From positions 391,178 to 455,177 of the forward strand of contig NZ_AZDV01000005.1 of the NCBI RefSeq assembly GCF_001434835.1: a stretch of 64,000 nucleotides of DNA, written 5' to 3'. A model generated the notes under the pieces. The model searched no databases. It had not been told where the DNA came from and was given only the letters and a program-made list of their open reading frames with translations. How positions within the stretch are numbered: the first letter of the stretch is position 1; each line of letters begins with the position of its first letter. This DNA is from Levilactobacillus acidifarinae DSM 19394 = JCM 15949. Its GTDB lineage: Bacteria; Bacillota; Bacilli; Lactobacillales; Lactobacillaceae. Below are positions 35,145-43,768 of the stretch, one piece after another. The position numbers and the translations under genes are program-made.

Positions 35145-36374
35145 TTGAATAAATGGCGCCAACCCGAATCGGGCTTTTCCTGGTTCTACCAACGATTTTT
35201 AAATAACCACATTACCATTTTATTGTTGAACATCTTTCTTTTCTTATTGGTGGTCCACGAAGTCGTCCAAAACGGGAGTTTGTTGAATCCGGTTTGGCGG
35301 TTCATCGGCATCGCCGCCCCCGCAATCATTGTGGCGGGAATCTTGTTCTACGTGTTGGACCCGTTCGTCCACCTGATGGAACGACGACTACATATCAAAG
35401 AGGGACTAGCCATCACGATTGCGTTAGTCCTCACCATTGCGGTCCTGGTCTTGATCTTCTTAAACCTGATTCCGTTTCTGACCCGCCAGACCGCCAGCAT
35501 GATTGGCTCGTTACCCCAATTTGCCAACGATATTATGCATCAGCTCAACCACGCTAACCAGCAACATCACTGGTTGACTAACGCCAACTTAGACGAGATC
35601 AACCAGCGGGTCACCACCTACTTCTCTAAGCGTGGCTGGAACCTGTTGACCGGAACGTTAAGCTCGCTGGGCAACGTGGTGACCACGGTCAGTGACTGGA
35701 TCATCACGCTGATTACCGCGCCACTGGTCCTGTTCTTCATGTTAAAGGACGGGAGCCACTTTCCGAAATTTATCAGTCGGGTGGTGCCAACGGCCTACCG
35801 TGACCGGTTTATCGTGATGCTCGACCAGATGAACGTCAAGGTTAGCTCCTACATTCGCGGTCAACTGACCGTGGCGCTGTGCGTGTTGATCATCTTCACC
35901 ACCGGTTATTCGATTATCGGTCTGAAGTACGCGCTGTTACTAGGGGTCATTGCCGGACCGTTGAACCTGATCCCGTACTTTGGGTCGGCCATTGCCTTAC
36001 TGCCTGCCCTGATCATCGGGGCGATTACCAGCCCATCGATGTTACTGGGGGTCGTGATCGTTTACCTGGTCGAATGGGTCTTGGAGACGCAGGTCCTGTC
36101 ACCACTGATTATGGGGAACAGCCTGGAAATGCACCCGATCACCATCGTCTTTGTTTTGTTGGCGGCTGGTAAAATGTTCGGGCTGACCGGGGTGATCTTA
36201 GGGGTGCCCGGATTCGCCGTGCTGAAGGTCTTCGTCATCACCACCTTCCATTGGTACCAGGAATATTCTGCGTTGTACCCGGACGTCTTGCCGGACGATG
36301 AGGCGCTCACCACGCCCGTGACGCCAACCGCGGCGACTGTCAAGGAAACCCCACCCACTAAGCCTTCGAAATAA
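35145..36374 (+). CDS. AI-2E family transporter (PerM/YdiK-like)
   Basis: A 409-residue polytopic membrane protein of the AI-2 exporter-like family. It has about eight spans, with the family hallmarks LNLIPYFGSAIALLPALIIG and LVEWVLETQVLSPLIMG.SLEMHP near the C-terminus. The family includes exporters of autoinducer-2 and Na+/H+ antiporters, so substrate is open. The start is TTG at 35145, preceded by AGGGGG; no ATG or GTG alternative has a site. The tail is Thr/Pro-rich. Monocistronic with a terminator at 36384. Confidence 0.85.
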   Translation: MNKWRQPESGFSWFYQRFLNNHITILLLNIFLFLLVVHEVVQNGSLLNPVWRFIGIAAPAIIVAGILFYVLDPFVHLMERRLHIKEGLAITIALVLTIAVLVLIFLNLIPFLTRQTASMIGSLPQFANDIMHQLNHANQQHHWLTNANLDEINQRVTTYFSKRGWNLLTGTLSSLGNVVTTVSDWIITLITAPLVLFFMLKDGSHFPKFISRVVPTAYRDRFIVMLDQMNVKVSSYIRGQLTVALCVLIIFTTGYSIIGLKYALLLGVIAGPLNLIPYFGSAIALLPALIIGAITSPSMLLGVVIVYLVEWVLETQVLSPLIMGNSLEMHPITIVFVLLAAGKMFGLTGVILGVPGFAVLKVFVITTFHWYQEYSALYPDVLPDDEALTTPVTPTAATVKETPPTKPSK

Positions 36375-36383
36375 CTTAAACTT

Positions 36384-36414
36384 GCTCATCGTTGTTGTGA
36401 CGGTGAGCTTTTTT
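36384..36414 (+). terminator. Terminator after AI-2E transporter
   Basis: GCTCATCG/CGGTGAGC stem (one G-U) followed by TTTTTT. Confidence 0.8.
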
Positions 36415-36524
36415 AGTACCTTAGGGGCTGGTCGATTGGATTGCCAAACCACTTAGTCTCATAATTGCACGCTGAAACGGGCCGCCGTGCTATCCTGAAG
36501 AAAAAGTTGTGGAGGGAAATGATG

Positions 36525-36749
36525 ATGGGACAGATGATGGTGATTTGGCGGTGGTTAGGGGGCCTTTTGTTATTGGCTTCCGGCGTCTTAGGGGTGTTGG
36601 TCAAACCGGCGTTTGTGACTTTTTCTGTGGGTCCACGGGGCATCTTCATTGACGGGTCGACGGCAACCCTTTGCCTGGTTTTGGGCGGCGGGGCGTTGGG
36701 GTACTCGATTTACCTGGGGCACCAACTGAAGCGAAAAACGAGAAAGTAG
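36525..36749 (+). CDS. small two-helix membrane protein
   Basis: About 74 residues: hydrophobic helix VIWRWLGGLLLLASGVLGVL, a short extracellular loop (FSVGPRGIFIDGST), a second helix and a basic tail HQLKRKTRK. Three consecutive ATGs follow GGAGGG (36511-36516); 36525 gives 8-base spacing, although 36522 is also possible. The stop codon overlaps the ribosome binding site of the next small gene, so they are co-translated. Not a family I recognise. Confidence 0.65.
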   Translation: MGQMMVIWRWLGGLLLLASGVLGVLVKPAFVTFSVGPRGIFIDGSTATLCLVLGGGALGYSIYLGHQLKRKTRK

Positions 36750-36760
36750 GAGGCAGACTT

Positions 36761-36973
36761 ATGCGACAAGCACTTCATTGGTTAACGGTCATCTGGTTGT
36801 TGGACGCGTTAGTCCTGTGGTGGTTTAGCGACCAGCCGTTCTTTCGGGTGGTGACAACGACACAAGGTCGGCAGTTATCCGGGTCCGTGGCGACGTTTTT
36901 TCTCGGCCTCAGCTTGATTTGTCTGATTTGGTCGGGGTGGCTGCACTGGCATCATCCGGTGTCCAAGTCTTAA
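36761..36973 (+). CDS. small two-helix membrane protein
   Basis: A 70-residue protein with two hydrophobic helices (WLTVIWLLDALVLWWF and FFLGLSLICLIWSGWLHW) joined by a polar loop. GGAGG at 36749-36753 overlaps the stop of the upstream small gene, and the ATG follows 7 bases later. Unknown function. The pair lies 110 bases upstream of the ABC permease gene on the same strand and may belong to that unit. Confidence 0.65.
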   Translation: MRQALHWLTVIWLLDALVLWWFSDQPFFRVVTTTQGRQLSGSVATFFLGLSLICLIWSGWLHWHHPVSKS

Positions 36974-37082
36974 CCCTTTATTAACGGTCACAATCATTTT
37001 TAGTTAGTGATAAGCCCCATTTGCTATAACCGTAACATGGCTTTTGACGACTCCTGTCAAAAAGTGAATGGAGGCGACCCAA

Positions 37083-38555
37083 GTGAATTTTTGTAAACGA
37101 GCCTGGCTAAATGTCTGGGCTAAGAAGGGCCGCTCGGTACTCTTGATTCTGGTATCGGCGGCCATCCTGATGTTCGTGCTAGCCGGGTTATTGATCCGCA
37201 GCGCGGCCATTAAGGCGACCAATCAGGCGAAGGCCGATGTGGGGGCCACAGTGACGTTGTCGGCCAACCGGCAAGCGGCGTTTAAACAAATGCGCCAGAG
37301 CAGCAGTTCGTCGAGTTCCAAGAGCAGTCGCCCGAAATTGACGTTAACGCCCGTGAAGTTGAGCGACGCGACCAAAATTGCGCAGCTCAGCAACGTCGGG
37401 AGTTATAACGTTACCAGTACCACCTCGGCTAACGCGAAATCCTACGATACGGTCTCAACCAGTACCGGGATGGGCGGCAGTAGCAGTGGCGGTCCCGGGG
37501 GAATGAAGTCCGGCAGTAGTAGTTCCGGTGATACCCAGATCGACGGGGTCACGGCCACGAGCCTGACCAGCGATTTTAGCGACAAGCAAAGTAAAATCGT
37601 AAAGGGTCGGGGCATCACCACCAGTGATAAGAATACCAACCACGTGGTGATCGAAAAGGAACTGGCTAGCCAGAACAACTTAAGCGTGGGCGATACCATG
37701 ACCTTTAAACAGACTACGGGCAGTAAAACCACGGTCAAGGTCAAGGTTGTCGGCATTTACAAGGCCAGTTCCAGCAGCTCCAGTACGGCTGGGCCGATGA
37801 GTACCGACCCGTCGAACACGGTCTACACGTCTTATACCTTGGCCAACAGCATTAAGGGCAGTAAGTACGCGGGTACGGCGGATTCCGTGACCTTTAACGT
37901 TACCAACCCCAGCAAGGTCAGTAGTGTGAAGACGGCCGGCAACAAGTTGATCAGTTCTAGCAAGTATTCGTTGAGTACCGACGATGCTAGTTACCAGACG
38001 GTCAAGGCCTCCATGAGTAGTGTGGAAAGTTTCGCCAACAAGATTGTTTGGTTGGTGGCGATTGCCGGGACCATCATCTTAGCGCTGATTGTGATTCTGA
38101 TGATTCGCGAACGGCGCTTTGAAATTGGCGTCTTACTCTCCTTGGGTGAGGCCCGGTGGAAGATTGTGGCGCAGTTCTTCACCGAAATGGTGATGGTCTT
38201 AGTCGTTGCCTTAGCCATTGCGGGCGTTGGGGGCAAGTTTGTTGGGAACCAGTTGGGCAGTCAGTTGGTCTCACAAACGGCCACGACCACGCAAACCACC
38301 AGTAGTACCACGTCTAATCAACCGGGTGGCAGTAGTCAAGGTGGCGGCGGTCAGCCGGGTGGTCAGGGCCAAAATGGTGGTCCGGGTCGCACGACGAACA
38401 GCACGAAACAGGCCAACACCAAGCTGGCGATTACCGTGAGCGCGGTAGACTTAGCCGAATTAGGTGGGTTTGGGTTAGCGATTACCTTCCTATCGATTAT
38501 GATTGCGTCGGGCGGGATTCTACGACTTGAACCACGGAAAGTACTGATTTCCTAA
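37083..38555 (+). CDS. FtsX/MacB-type ABC transporter permease
   Basis: A 490-residue permease with the FtsX-like layout: an N-terminal span after WLNVWAKKGRSVLLILVS, a large extracellular domain (about residues 45-315), then three spans. The outside domain is very Ser-rich (SSSSSSKSS, SSSGGPGGMKSGSSSSGD). A second low-complexity loop after about residue 400 (GGSSQGGGGQPGGQGQNGG) lies between spans 3 and 4. Start is GTG at 37083 with GGAGG 8 bases before; the upstream ATG at 37068 precedes the site. With the ATPase 11 bases downstream it likely forms an exporter or envelope-sensing ABC system. Confidence 0.85.
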   Translation: MNFCKRAWLNVWAKKGRSVLLILVSAAILMFVLAGLLIRSAAIKATNQAKADVGATVTLSANRQAAFKQMRQSSSSSSSKSSRPKLTLTPVKLSDATKIAQLSNVGSYNVTSTTSANAKSYDTVSTSTGMGGSSSGGPGGMKSGSSSSGDTQIDGVTATSLTSDFSDKQSKIVKGRGITTSDKNTNHVVIEKELASQNNLSVGDTMTFKQTTGSKTTVKVKVVGIYKASSSSSSTAGPMSTDPSNTVYTSYTLANSIKGSKYAGTADSVTFNVTNPSKVSSVKTAGNKLISSSKYSLSTDDASYQTVKASMSSVESFANKIVWLVAIAGTIILALIVILMIRERRFEIGVLLSLGEARWKIVAQFFTEMVMVLVVALAIAGVGGKFVGNQLGSQLVSQTATTTQTTSSTTSNQPGGSSQGGGGQPGGQGQNGGPGRTTNSTKQANTKLAITVSAVDLAELGGFGLAITFLSIMIASGGILRLEPRKVLIS

Positions 38556-38566
38556 GGAGGCAGACC

Positions 38567-39226
38567 ATGTTAAAAACCAAAGATTTAAGCTACTGGTATC
38601 AGGATGCCAGCCAACCCCTGTTTAAAGAGGTAAACCTCGAGTTCGAGGCGGGTCAGTCCTACGCCATCCTGGGCCACAGTGGGACCGGGAAGACGACCTT
38701 TCTCTCGTTGATCGCCGGGCTGGATCACCCCAAGGACGGTGAAATTCTGTTAGGGGACCGGTCCCTAAAGCAGATTGGCTTGACCAACTACCGCCGCCAT
38801 GACGTGGCGATTGTCTTTCAGGCCTACAACCTGTTTGCCTACATGTCCCCGTTGGATAACTTGCTAACGGCCATGGCGATTACCGGTGCCGAGCACGCGG
38901 GCGACAAGGCCTATGCCAGCCAGATTCTCCGGGACCTAGGCATTGGCGACGACCTCATCACGCGCAACGTGCAACACCTCTCCGGGGGCCAGCAACAACG
39001 GGTGGCGATTGCCCGCACCATGGCGTGTGACGCCAAACTGGTGGTGGCCGATGAACCCACCGGAAACCTGGACGAAGACAACACCCATGCGGTGATCGCC
39101 CAGTTCCAAAAAATCGCCCACGAGCAGCAGAAATGCGTCATCATCGTGACGCACGAACCGGACGTGGCCGCGCAGTGTGACCATCAGTACCGGTTGGAAA
39201 ATAAACAATTTACGCAATTAGCTTAA
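38567..39226 (+). CDS. ABC transporter ATP-binding protein (MacB/LolD-like)
   Basis: Cytosolic ATPase partner of the preceding permease. Walker A GHSGTGKTT, Q-loop VFQAYNLF, signature LSGGQQQR, Walker B LVVADEPTGNLD and H-loop VTHEPD are all intact. The DEPTGNLD form and 219-residue length are typical of the MacB/LolD/BceA group that powers mechanotransmission rather than import. AAGGAGG precedes the ATG. No two-component genes are adjacent, unlike classical Bce modules. Strong terminator at 39234. Confidence 0.92.
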   Translation: MLKTKDLSYWYQDASQPLFKEVNLEFEAGQSYAILGHSGTGKTTFLSLIAGLDHPKDGEILLGDRSLKQIGLTNYRRHDVAIVFQAYNLFAYMSPLDNLLTAMAITGAEHAGDKAYASQILRDLGIGDDLITRNVQHLSGGQQQRVAIARTMACDAKLVVADEPTGNLDEDNTHAVIAQFQKIAHEQQKCVIIVTHEPDVAAQCDHQYRLENKQFTQLA

Positions 39227-39233
39227 GGTTAAG

Positions 39234-39262
39234 GGACGTCCTCGATGTGAGGACGTCCTTTT
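39234..39262 (+). terminator. Terminator after ABC operon
   Basis: GGACGTCCTC/GAGGACGTCC perfect 10-base stem with TTTT. Confidence 0.85.
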
Positions 39263-39317
39263 CGGCTACTAAGCCTGTAACCGCAAGCTTTCAATTGGTC
39301 TGACCCAAAGATAAAAA

Positions 39318-39349
39318 TTCTAGCGCTTACAAAAGATTAGCTCTATAAT
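39318..39349 (+). promoter_or_regulatory. cre-like site and promoter of the FAD oxidase gene
   Basis: Minus-strand TGTAAGCGCTAGAA at 39318-39331 matches the cre consensus at 12 of 14 positions. A perfect TATAAT lies at 39344-39349. The cre overlaps the expected -35 region, consistent with CcpA control. Confidence 0.5.
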
Positions 39350-39389
39350 AACCGCAAGTTTAAATTTAATCTAAATGAAGAAGGCAGAT

Positions 39390-40787
39390 ATGATGACAGT
39401 TTTTAGTGCGTATTCTGATGACGACATCTTGGCCGACTTAACCGCGCAGGTCAAGGATGGCACCGTCTCAACGGATGCTCAAACGTTGAAAAAGCAATCC
39501 TTTAACCCCAACGCGTCCGGGGGCGAAAGCGGATTAGCCCGGGCGTTCGTCGAGGTGCAAAGCGTCGCGGACATTCAGGGCGTCTTGGCCGTGGCGCGTA
39601 AGTACCACATCCCGGTGGTGCCGCAAACAACGGCCACCAGTACCGTGGTCGGTTCCGACGGGATCGCCGGGGCCATCATTCTGTCGACGCGAAAGCTGAA
39701 CCAGATTCTGGAAATCAGCAAGGAAGATTCCGTGGCCGTGGTTCAACCCGGCGTGATTAATGGTGATTTGGACCAGGAAGCCCGCAAACAAGGTTTATTC
39801 TACGCACCAGATCCCGGTTCCAAACTATTCTCCTCAATTGGGGGCAACGTATCGACCAACGCCGGTGGGATGAGTACTGTGCGCTACGGGGCCACCAAGG
39901 ATAACGTGCTGGGGCTAAAGGCCGTCTTAGCGGACGGTCGCACCGTCACGTTGGGTGGACGCACCCTGAAGCAGGCCTTTGGGTACGATTTGACCCAGTT
40001 GTTTGTCGGCTCCGAAGGCACCTTGGGCATCGTCTACGAAGTGACGGTCAAGTTAATGCCGATTCCCTTGGGTAAATCGATCATGGGGCTGGCCTTCTTC
40101 GAGGACATGGCGGCGCTAGCTAAGGGCGTCACCGCGATTCGCATGTCCGGAGTTTACCCGACCATGCTAGAAGCCTTGGATGGCAATACCGTGATTGCCC
40201 TGGATAAGTACGAGAAGACCCACTACGCCGAGAATAGTGGTGCCATGTTGATCTTCCGGTTGGACGGCAGTAGCGACGAGAACGTCCAAGTGTTGGAAGA
40301 CCTGTTGGCTAAATATCACGGTCAGCACGTTCAAGTGACGGCTGACGCCGACGAACAGGCCAAGCTAGAACAACTGCGTCGCGACATGTTACCGGCCGTC
40401 TTTGCGGGCCAAAACCACCTCATGGAAGACATGGCCATGCCGTTATCCCAGTTAGCGCCGATGATGGACTACATCCAAGCCGTGGGGCGGGACTTAGGGA
40501 TTAAGATCTACACCGCCGGGCATGCGGGTGACGGCAACGTTCACCCGAGCTTCGTGTGGCCGGAAGACCAGCCCGAGGTGCCGGCGGCCGTACTGGAAGC
40601 TTTACGGCGGGTCTTCCGCAAGACCCTGGAACTGGGCGGCACCATCTCCGGCGAGCACGCCGTGGGGATGATGAAGAACCAGTGGAACAATCCCGAATTG
40701 GGTGAAAACGTGGACTACCTGCAACACCAGATTAAGACGTTGTTCGACCCGATGAATCTCTTGAATCCGAAGCGTAAGATTAACTAA
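39390..40787 (+). CDS. FAD-linked oxidase of the GlcD/D-lactate dehydrogenase type
   Basis: A 465-residue flavoprotein of the VAO/PCMH family. It carries the FAD pyrophosphate-binding segment PVVPQTTATSTVVGSDGIAGAI and VVQPGVINGDLDQEARKQGLFYAPDPGS, then SIGGNVSTNAGGMSTVRYGATKDNVLGL and YDLTQLFVGSEGTLGIV. The C-terminal metal-binding-like region has TAGHAGDGNVHPSF and GGTISGEHAVGMMKN. Likely oxidises D-lactate or another 2-hydroxy acid. AAGAAGG precedes ATGs at 39390 and 39393; either may be used. Single gene. Confidence 0.9.
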   Translation: MMTVFSAYSDDDILADLTAQVKDGTVSTDAQTLKKQSFNPNASGGESGLARAFVEVQSVADIQGVLAVARKYHIPVVPQTTATSTVVGSDGIAGAIILSTRKLNQILEISKEDSVAVVQPGVINGDLDQEARKQGLFYAPDPGSKLFSSIGGNVSTNAGGMSTVRYGATKDNVLGLKAVLADGRTVTLGGRTLKQAFGYDLTQLFVGSEGTLGIVYEVTVKLMPIPLGKSIMGLAFFEDMAALAKGVTAIRMSGVYPTMLEALDGNTVIALDKYEKTHYAENSGAMLIFRLDGSSDENVQVLEDLLAKYHGQHVQVTADADEQAKLEQLRRDMLPAVFAGQNHLMEDMAMPLSQLAPMMDYIQAVGRDLGIKIYTAGHAGDGNVHPSFVWPEDQPEVPAAVLEALRRVFRKTLELGGTISGEHAVGMMKNQWNNPELGENVDYLQHQIKTLFDPMNLLNPKRKIN

Positions 40788-40803
40788 TCTTAGTCAGCGA
40801 AAG

Positions 40804-40839
40804 CCCGTTAGCCGTGGTGTCACGGTTAACGGGTTTTTT
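40804..40839 (+). terminator. Terminator after FAD oxidase
   Basis: CCCGTTAGCCGTG/CACGGTTAACGGG (one G-U) followed by TTTTTT. Confidence 0.9.
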
Positions 40840-41091
40840 CATGGCTGAGTGGTATAACTAATTATTCCGATGATATAAGATAAATAATTCTGATTTTTAA
40901 TAATTTTCCCTAAAAACCCTAGACGGACAGAATTGGGTGGCGTATTATCAAAAATTGAAGGCCCACCATAAAATCGGACAATCCAGCGGACAAACGTGGC
41001 GATTAAAGTTACAATTGAAAGCAAATGCAACTGAACGCAAACGGCGAAACAACCGGTTGCGAATCCAACAGTCCACGAAAGGAAGATGGCC

Positions 41092-42732
41092 ATGACCGAT
41101 GCGCAACAATGGTGGCGCCAAGCCGTAGGATATCAGATTTACCCGCAAAGTTTTTTTGATAGTAATCACGACGGCGTGGGGGACCTCCCCGGCGTCCAAG
41201 CTAAGATTAACTATCTTAAAGATTTGGGGGTTGATTTCGTCTGGTTGGCGTCCTTTTATCCGTCCGGTCACGTGGATAGTGGTTACGACGTCACGGATTA
41301 TTGTGGCGTTGACCCGCAGTTTGGAACGTTGGCCGACTTTGAGGCGTTGGTGGCGGCTTTGCACGCCGCCGATATTAAGGTGGTAATCGACCTAGCCTTA
41401 AATCATACGTCGGATCAACACCCGTGGTTTCAGGCCGCGCAAAAGAGTCGGACCAACCCGTACCACGATTATTACATTTGGCAACCCGCCGATGGCCAAA
41501 CGCCGCCGAATAATTGGCAATCCGTGTTTGGCGACTCGGCCTGGCAGTACAATCCGGCGACCCACGAAGCCTACCTTCACTCGTTCGCCACGGCCCAACC
41601 AGATTTGAATTGGGATAACCCGCAGGTTCAACGAGAAATGGCCCGGGTAATCCAGTGGTGGGCCGACCGCCACGTGGACGGGTTTCGGTTAGACGGCGTG
41701 ACGCATTTGAAGAAACGGGCCGACTTTGCCGACGTGACGGCTCCTCGCACGGGTTATTATCAGGACCTGGCGGGCGTGGCCCCCTACTTAGCGGCTTTAC
41801 GGCCGACCCTGACGAAAAATCACCTCTTAACGATTGGGGAGGCCGGGGGCGTCGATATGGCGACGGCCGAACAGTGGTTAGATTCGGAAACGGGATTTTT
41901 CGACCTGCTACTCGAATTTGACCACGTACATTTCTGGGAGATGGCGGAACCCAAGCTACCGGTGGCCGCGTTACGGGCGAACCTGACCAAGTGGCAGGTC
42001 GCCTTGGAAGGCCACGGGTGGAGTGCGTTATTCATTGAAAATCACGATTTACCCCGGGCCGTTTCTTATTACGGTGACGCGACCGACTACCCCCGGCGAT
42101 CCGCGCAGGCCCTGGGCATGTGGTACATGTTGATGAAGGGGACCCCGTTTATCTACCAGGGGCAGGAGTTGGGCCTAACCAACGCCGAATTCACCAGGAT
42201 CGAGCAATATCGCGATTTGGATAGCTGTAACTATTACCACCGGCAACTCGCCGCCGGGATGCCGGTTGCTCGGACGCTGCAACAACTGGCGGCCAAGAGT
42301 CGGGATAACGCCCGAACGCCGATTCCGTGGACCGGTAAGACGTACGGGGGCTTCTCGACGACCAGTCCGTGGATTGACATGGGACCGGACGTGGCGCACC
42401 GTAACGTGGAACGGGAAAGTCACGATCCACTTTCGGTCTTAACGTTCTACCAGCAACTGATTCGGGTGAAAAAGACCGTGCCCGCGTTACAAATCGGCCG
42501 GTATGAATTAATCGATACTTACGATGATCAATTATACGTTTATCGCCGAACATACAATGGTGACAACTGGCTGGTAATGGTCAATATGAGCAGTCAGATT
42601 GCGACGACTCAGGAATTTGATTTGACCGCCAGCGAATTAATTTTAACTAATTTATTGGTTGATTCGGACTCAGATGCCCAGCAGATACAGCCGTGGGAAG
42701 CACGCCTGTATCACTTGCGGCAATTAGAATAG
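41092..42732 (+). CDS. GH13 alpha-glucosidase (oligo-1,6-glucosidase-like)
   Basis: Cytosolic 546-residue family GH13 enzyme hydrolysing alpha-glucosidic ends of small oligosaccharides (isomaltose, trehalose or similar; specificity not decided). Barrel motifs are present: DLALNHTSDQHPWF (region I), GFRLDGV with nucleophile Asp about 201, IGEAGG with acid/base Glu about 250, and IENHDLPRA with His-Asp about 317-318. Region II reads GFRLDGVTHL instead of the common GFRMDVI, which may mark a different subsite. AAAGGA fits the ATG at 41092 better than the ATG at 41086. No transporter is adjacent. Confidence 0.9.
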   Translation: MTDAQQWWRQAVGYQIYPQSFFDSNHDGVGDLPGVQAKINYLKDLGVDFVWLASFYPSGHVDSGYDVTDYCGVDPQFGTLADFEALVAALHAADIKVVIDLALNHTSDQHPWFQAAQKSRTNPYHDYYIWQPADGQTPPNNWQSVFGDSAWQYNPATHEAYLHSFATAQPDLNWDNPQVQREMARVIQWWADRHVDGFRLDGVTHLKKRADFADVTAPRTGYYQDLAGVAPYLAALRPTLTKNHLLTIGEAGGVDMATAEQWLDSETGFFDLLLEFDHVHFWEMAEPKLPVAALRANLTKWQVALEGHGWSALFIENHDLPRAVSYYGDATDYPRRSAQALGMWYMLMKGTPFIYQGQELGLTNAEFTRIEQYRDLDSCNYYHRQLAAGMPVARTLQQLAAKSRDNARTPIPWTGKTYGGFSTTSPWIDMGPDVAHRNVERESHDPLSVLTFYQQLIRVKKTVPALQIGRYELIDTYDDQLYVYRRTYNGDNWLVMVNMSSQIATTQEFDLTASELILTNLLVDSDSDAQQIQPWEARLYHLRQLE

Positions 42733-42740
42733 GCTTAAAT

Positions 42741-42780
42741 CGGGAAAATCCGCCGTTCGGGTGAATTTTCCCGTTTCTTA
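42741..42780 (+). terminator. Terminator after GH13 gene
   Basis: CGGGAAAAT/ATTTTCCCG stem with an inner CGCC/GGGTG pairing, followed by a TTTCTT tract. Confidence 0.7.
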
Positions 42781-42845
42781 CGGGTGAAAAAGGTTTACGA
42801 TATCACTTTTATACGGAATTTAAGGGTCTGACCCTTGCTTTTTAC

Positions 42846-42879
42846 TTGAATGTTCTTTATTATCAATTGTATAGATAAT
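42846..42879 (+). promoter_or_regulatory. Promoter with palindromic operator of MarR gene
   Basis: TTGAAT, an 18-base spacer and TATAGA. The inverted repeat ATTATC-N9-GATAAT (42859-42879) overlaps the -10, which suggests autorepression by the MarR protein encoded downstream. Confidence 0.5.
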
Positions 42880-42967
42880 TTTATGGGGTTGTAAATTATT
42901 TAATCATTAATCGGCCATGTTCATCGTTGGACCCCTGACCGATACGTGGAGATAAGGATCTGATACA

Positions 42968-43438
42968 ATGGCAGAGAGTAAGACTGTACATGCAGAAAGT
43001 TTTTTTGAAGCCTACATGGCTTTGAAGCGTGAGCTGGAAAAGTCAGCCACGCGGTTCCAACGAATGACGGGGATTTCGGTGGACCAATTCGCAATACTAC
43101 ACCAAATTTTAGAACAACCGGGTAAACTGACCTCCGCTACGGTAGCGGATAGCCGGGGAATCTCGCGGGCGGCCGTTTCACGGGGAATTTCCCAACTGAT
43201 TCGGCGCGGTTACGTGGTGCAAAGTTACGAATCGACCGACCGTCGCGTGCGGCCCTTATCGTTAACGGCGAGTGGCGAACAGCTGGAAATCGATTGTTAC
43301 AAGGTGTTACAATCGGCGACTAAGTTGATGAGCAGCGTGCCGTTAAATGATAGTGGCAGCCCGTTAACCATGGGTCAATTGACGCAAATGCTGGCGGCCG
43401 TGACGGCACGGGGCGCAGCGGATGCCCAACAAAAGTAA
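42968..43438 (+). CDS. MarR family transcriptional regulator
   Basis: A 156-residue winged-helix regulator. Helix-turn-helix is in ATVADSRGISRAAVSRGISQLIRRGYVVQ and the wing DRRVRPLSLTASGEQ is typical of MarR. An AT-rich palindrome covering the promoter -10 supports self-regulation. A weak ribosome binding site (GGAGATAAGGATC) precedes the ATG. It is not co-transcribed with the next gene, since a GC-rich hairpin and T run lie at 43468-43501. The target is unknown. Confidence 0.85.
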   Translation: MAESKTVHAESFFEAYMALKRELEKSATRFQRMTGISVDQFAILHQILEQPGKLTSATVADSRGISRAAVSRGISQLIRRGYVVQSYESTDRRVRPLSLTASGEQLEIDCYKVLQSATKLMSSVPLNDSGSPLTMGQLTQMLAAVTARGAADAQQK

Positions 43439-43467
43439 CTTCGTATAAGTAAAACGTTATACACAAA

Positions 43468-43501
43468 TTAGTAGTCTTCCTTATGGGGGGCTATTTTTTT
43501 A
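43468..43501 (+). terminator. Terminator after MarR gene
   Basis: TAGTCTTCC pairs with GGGGGGCTA through several G-U pairs, followed by TTTTTTT. Confidence 0.5.
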
Positions 43502-43632
43502 TCGCGTGAACACCCCACATCGCTGATTATGTGAGATTGTTTAACCATTAAGAAGTGTGTTTCACGGCGGACAACGGGATATGGCAGCGTTTTCTGAGAA
43601 AATTGTGGCATGAAACAATTTTCAAAACGGTC

Positions 43633-43700
43633 TGGTCAGCGTAAATTTTCATGCTATAATCATAAACGTTGTCCAAAACACAGCACACAACATATTGTGT
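43633..43700 (+). promoter_or_regulatory. Promoter and operator of pnuC-like gene
   Basis: TGGTCA, 16 bases, and an extended TGC-TATAAT (43655-43660). Downstream lies the palindrome ACACAA-CATA-TTGTGT (43685-43700), positioned to block elongation when a repressor is bound. An NAD-responsive repressor would fit the gene, but the site was not matched to a known consensus. Confidence 0.5.
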
Positions 43701-43768
43701 TTATTTCTAAATTCATCCGGATGAAATACCACATGTGGCGAACTAAACGATGAGGGAGCGTTTTTCGC

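Noticed and set aside
37442-37756. Antisense open frames within the ABC permease gene
   Set aside because: Produced by Ser/Gly-rich codon bias of the sense strand; no start signals.
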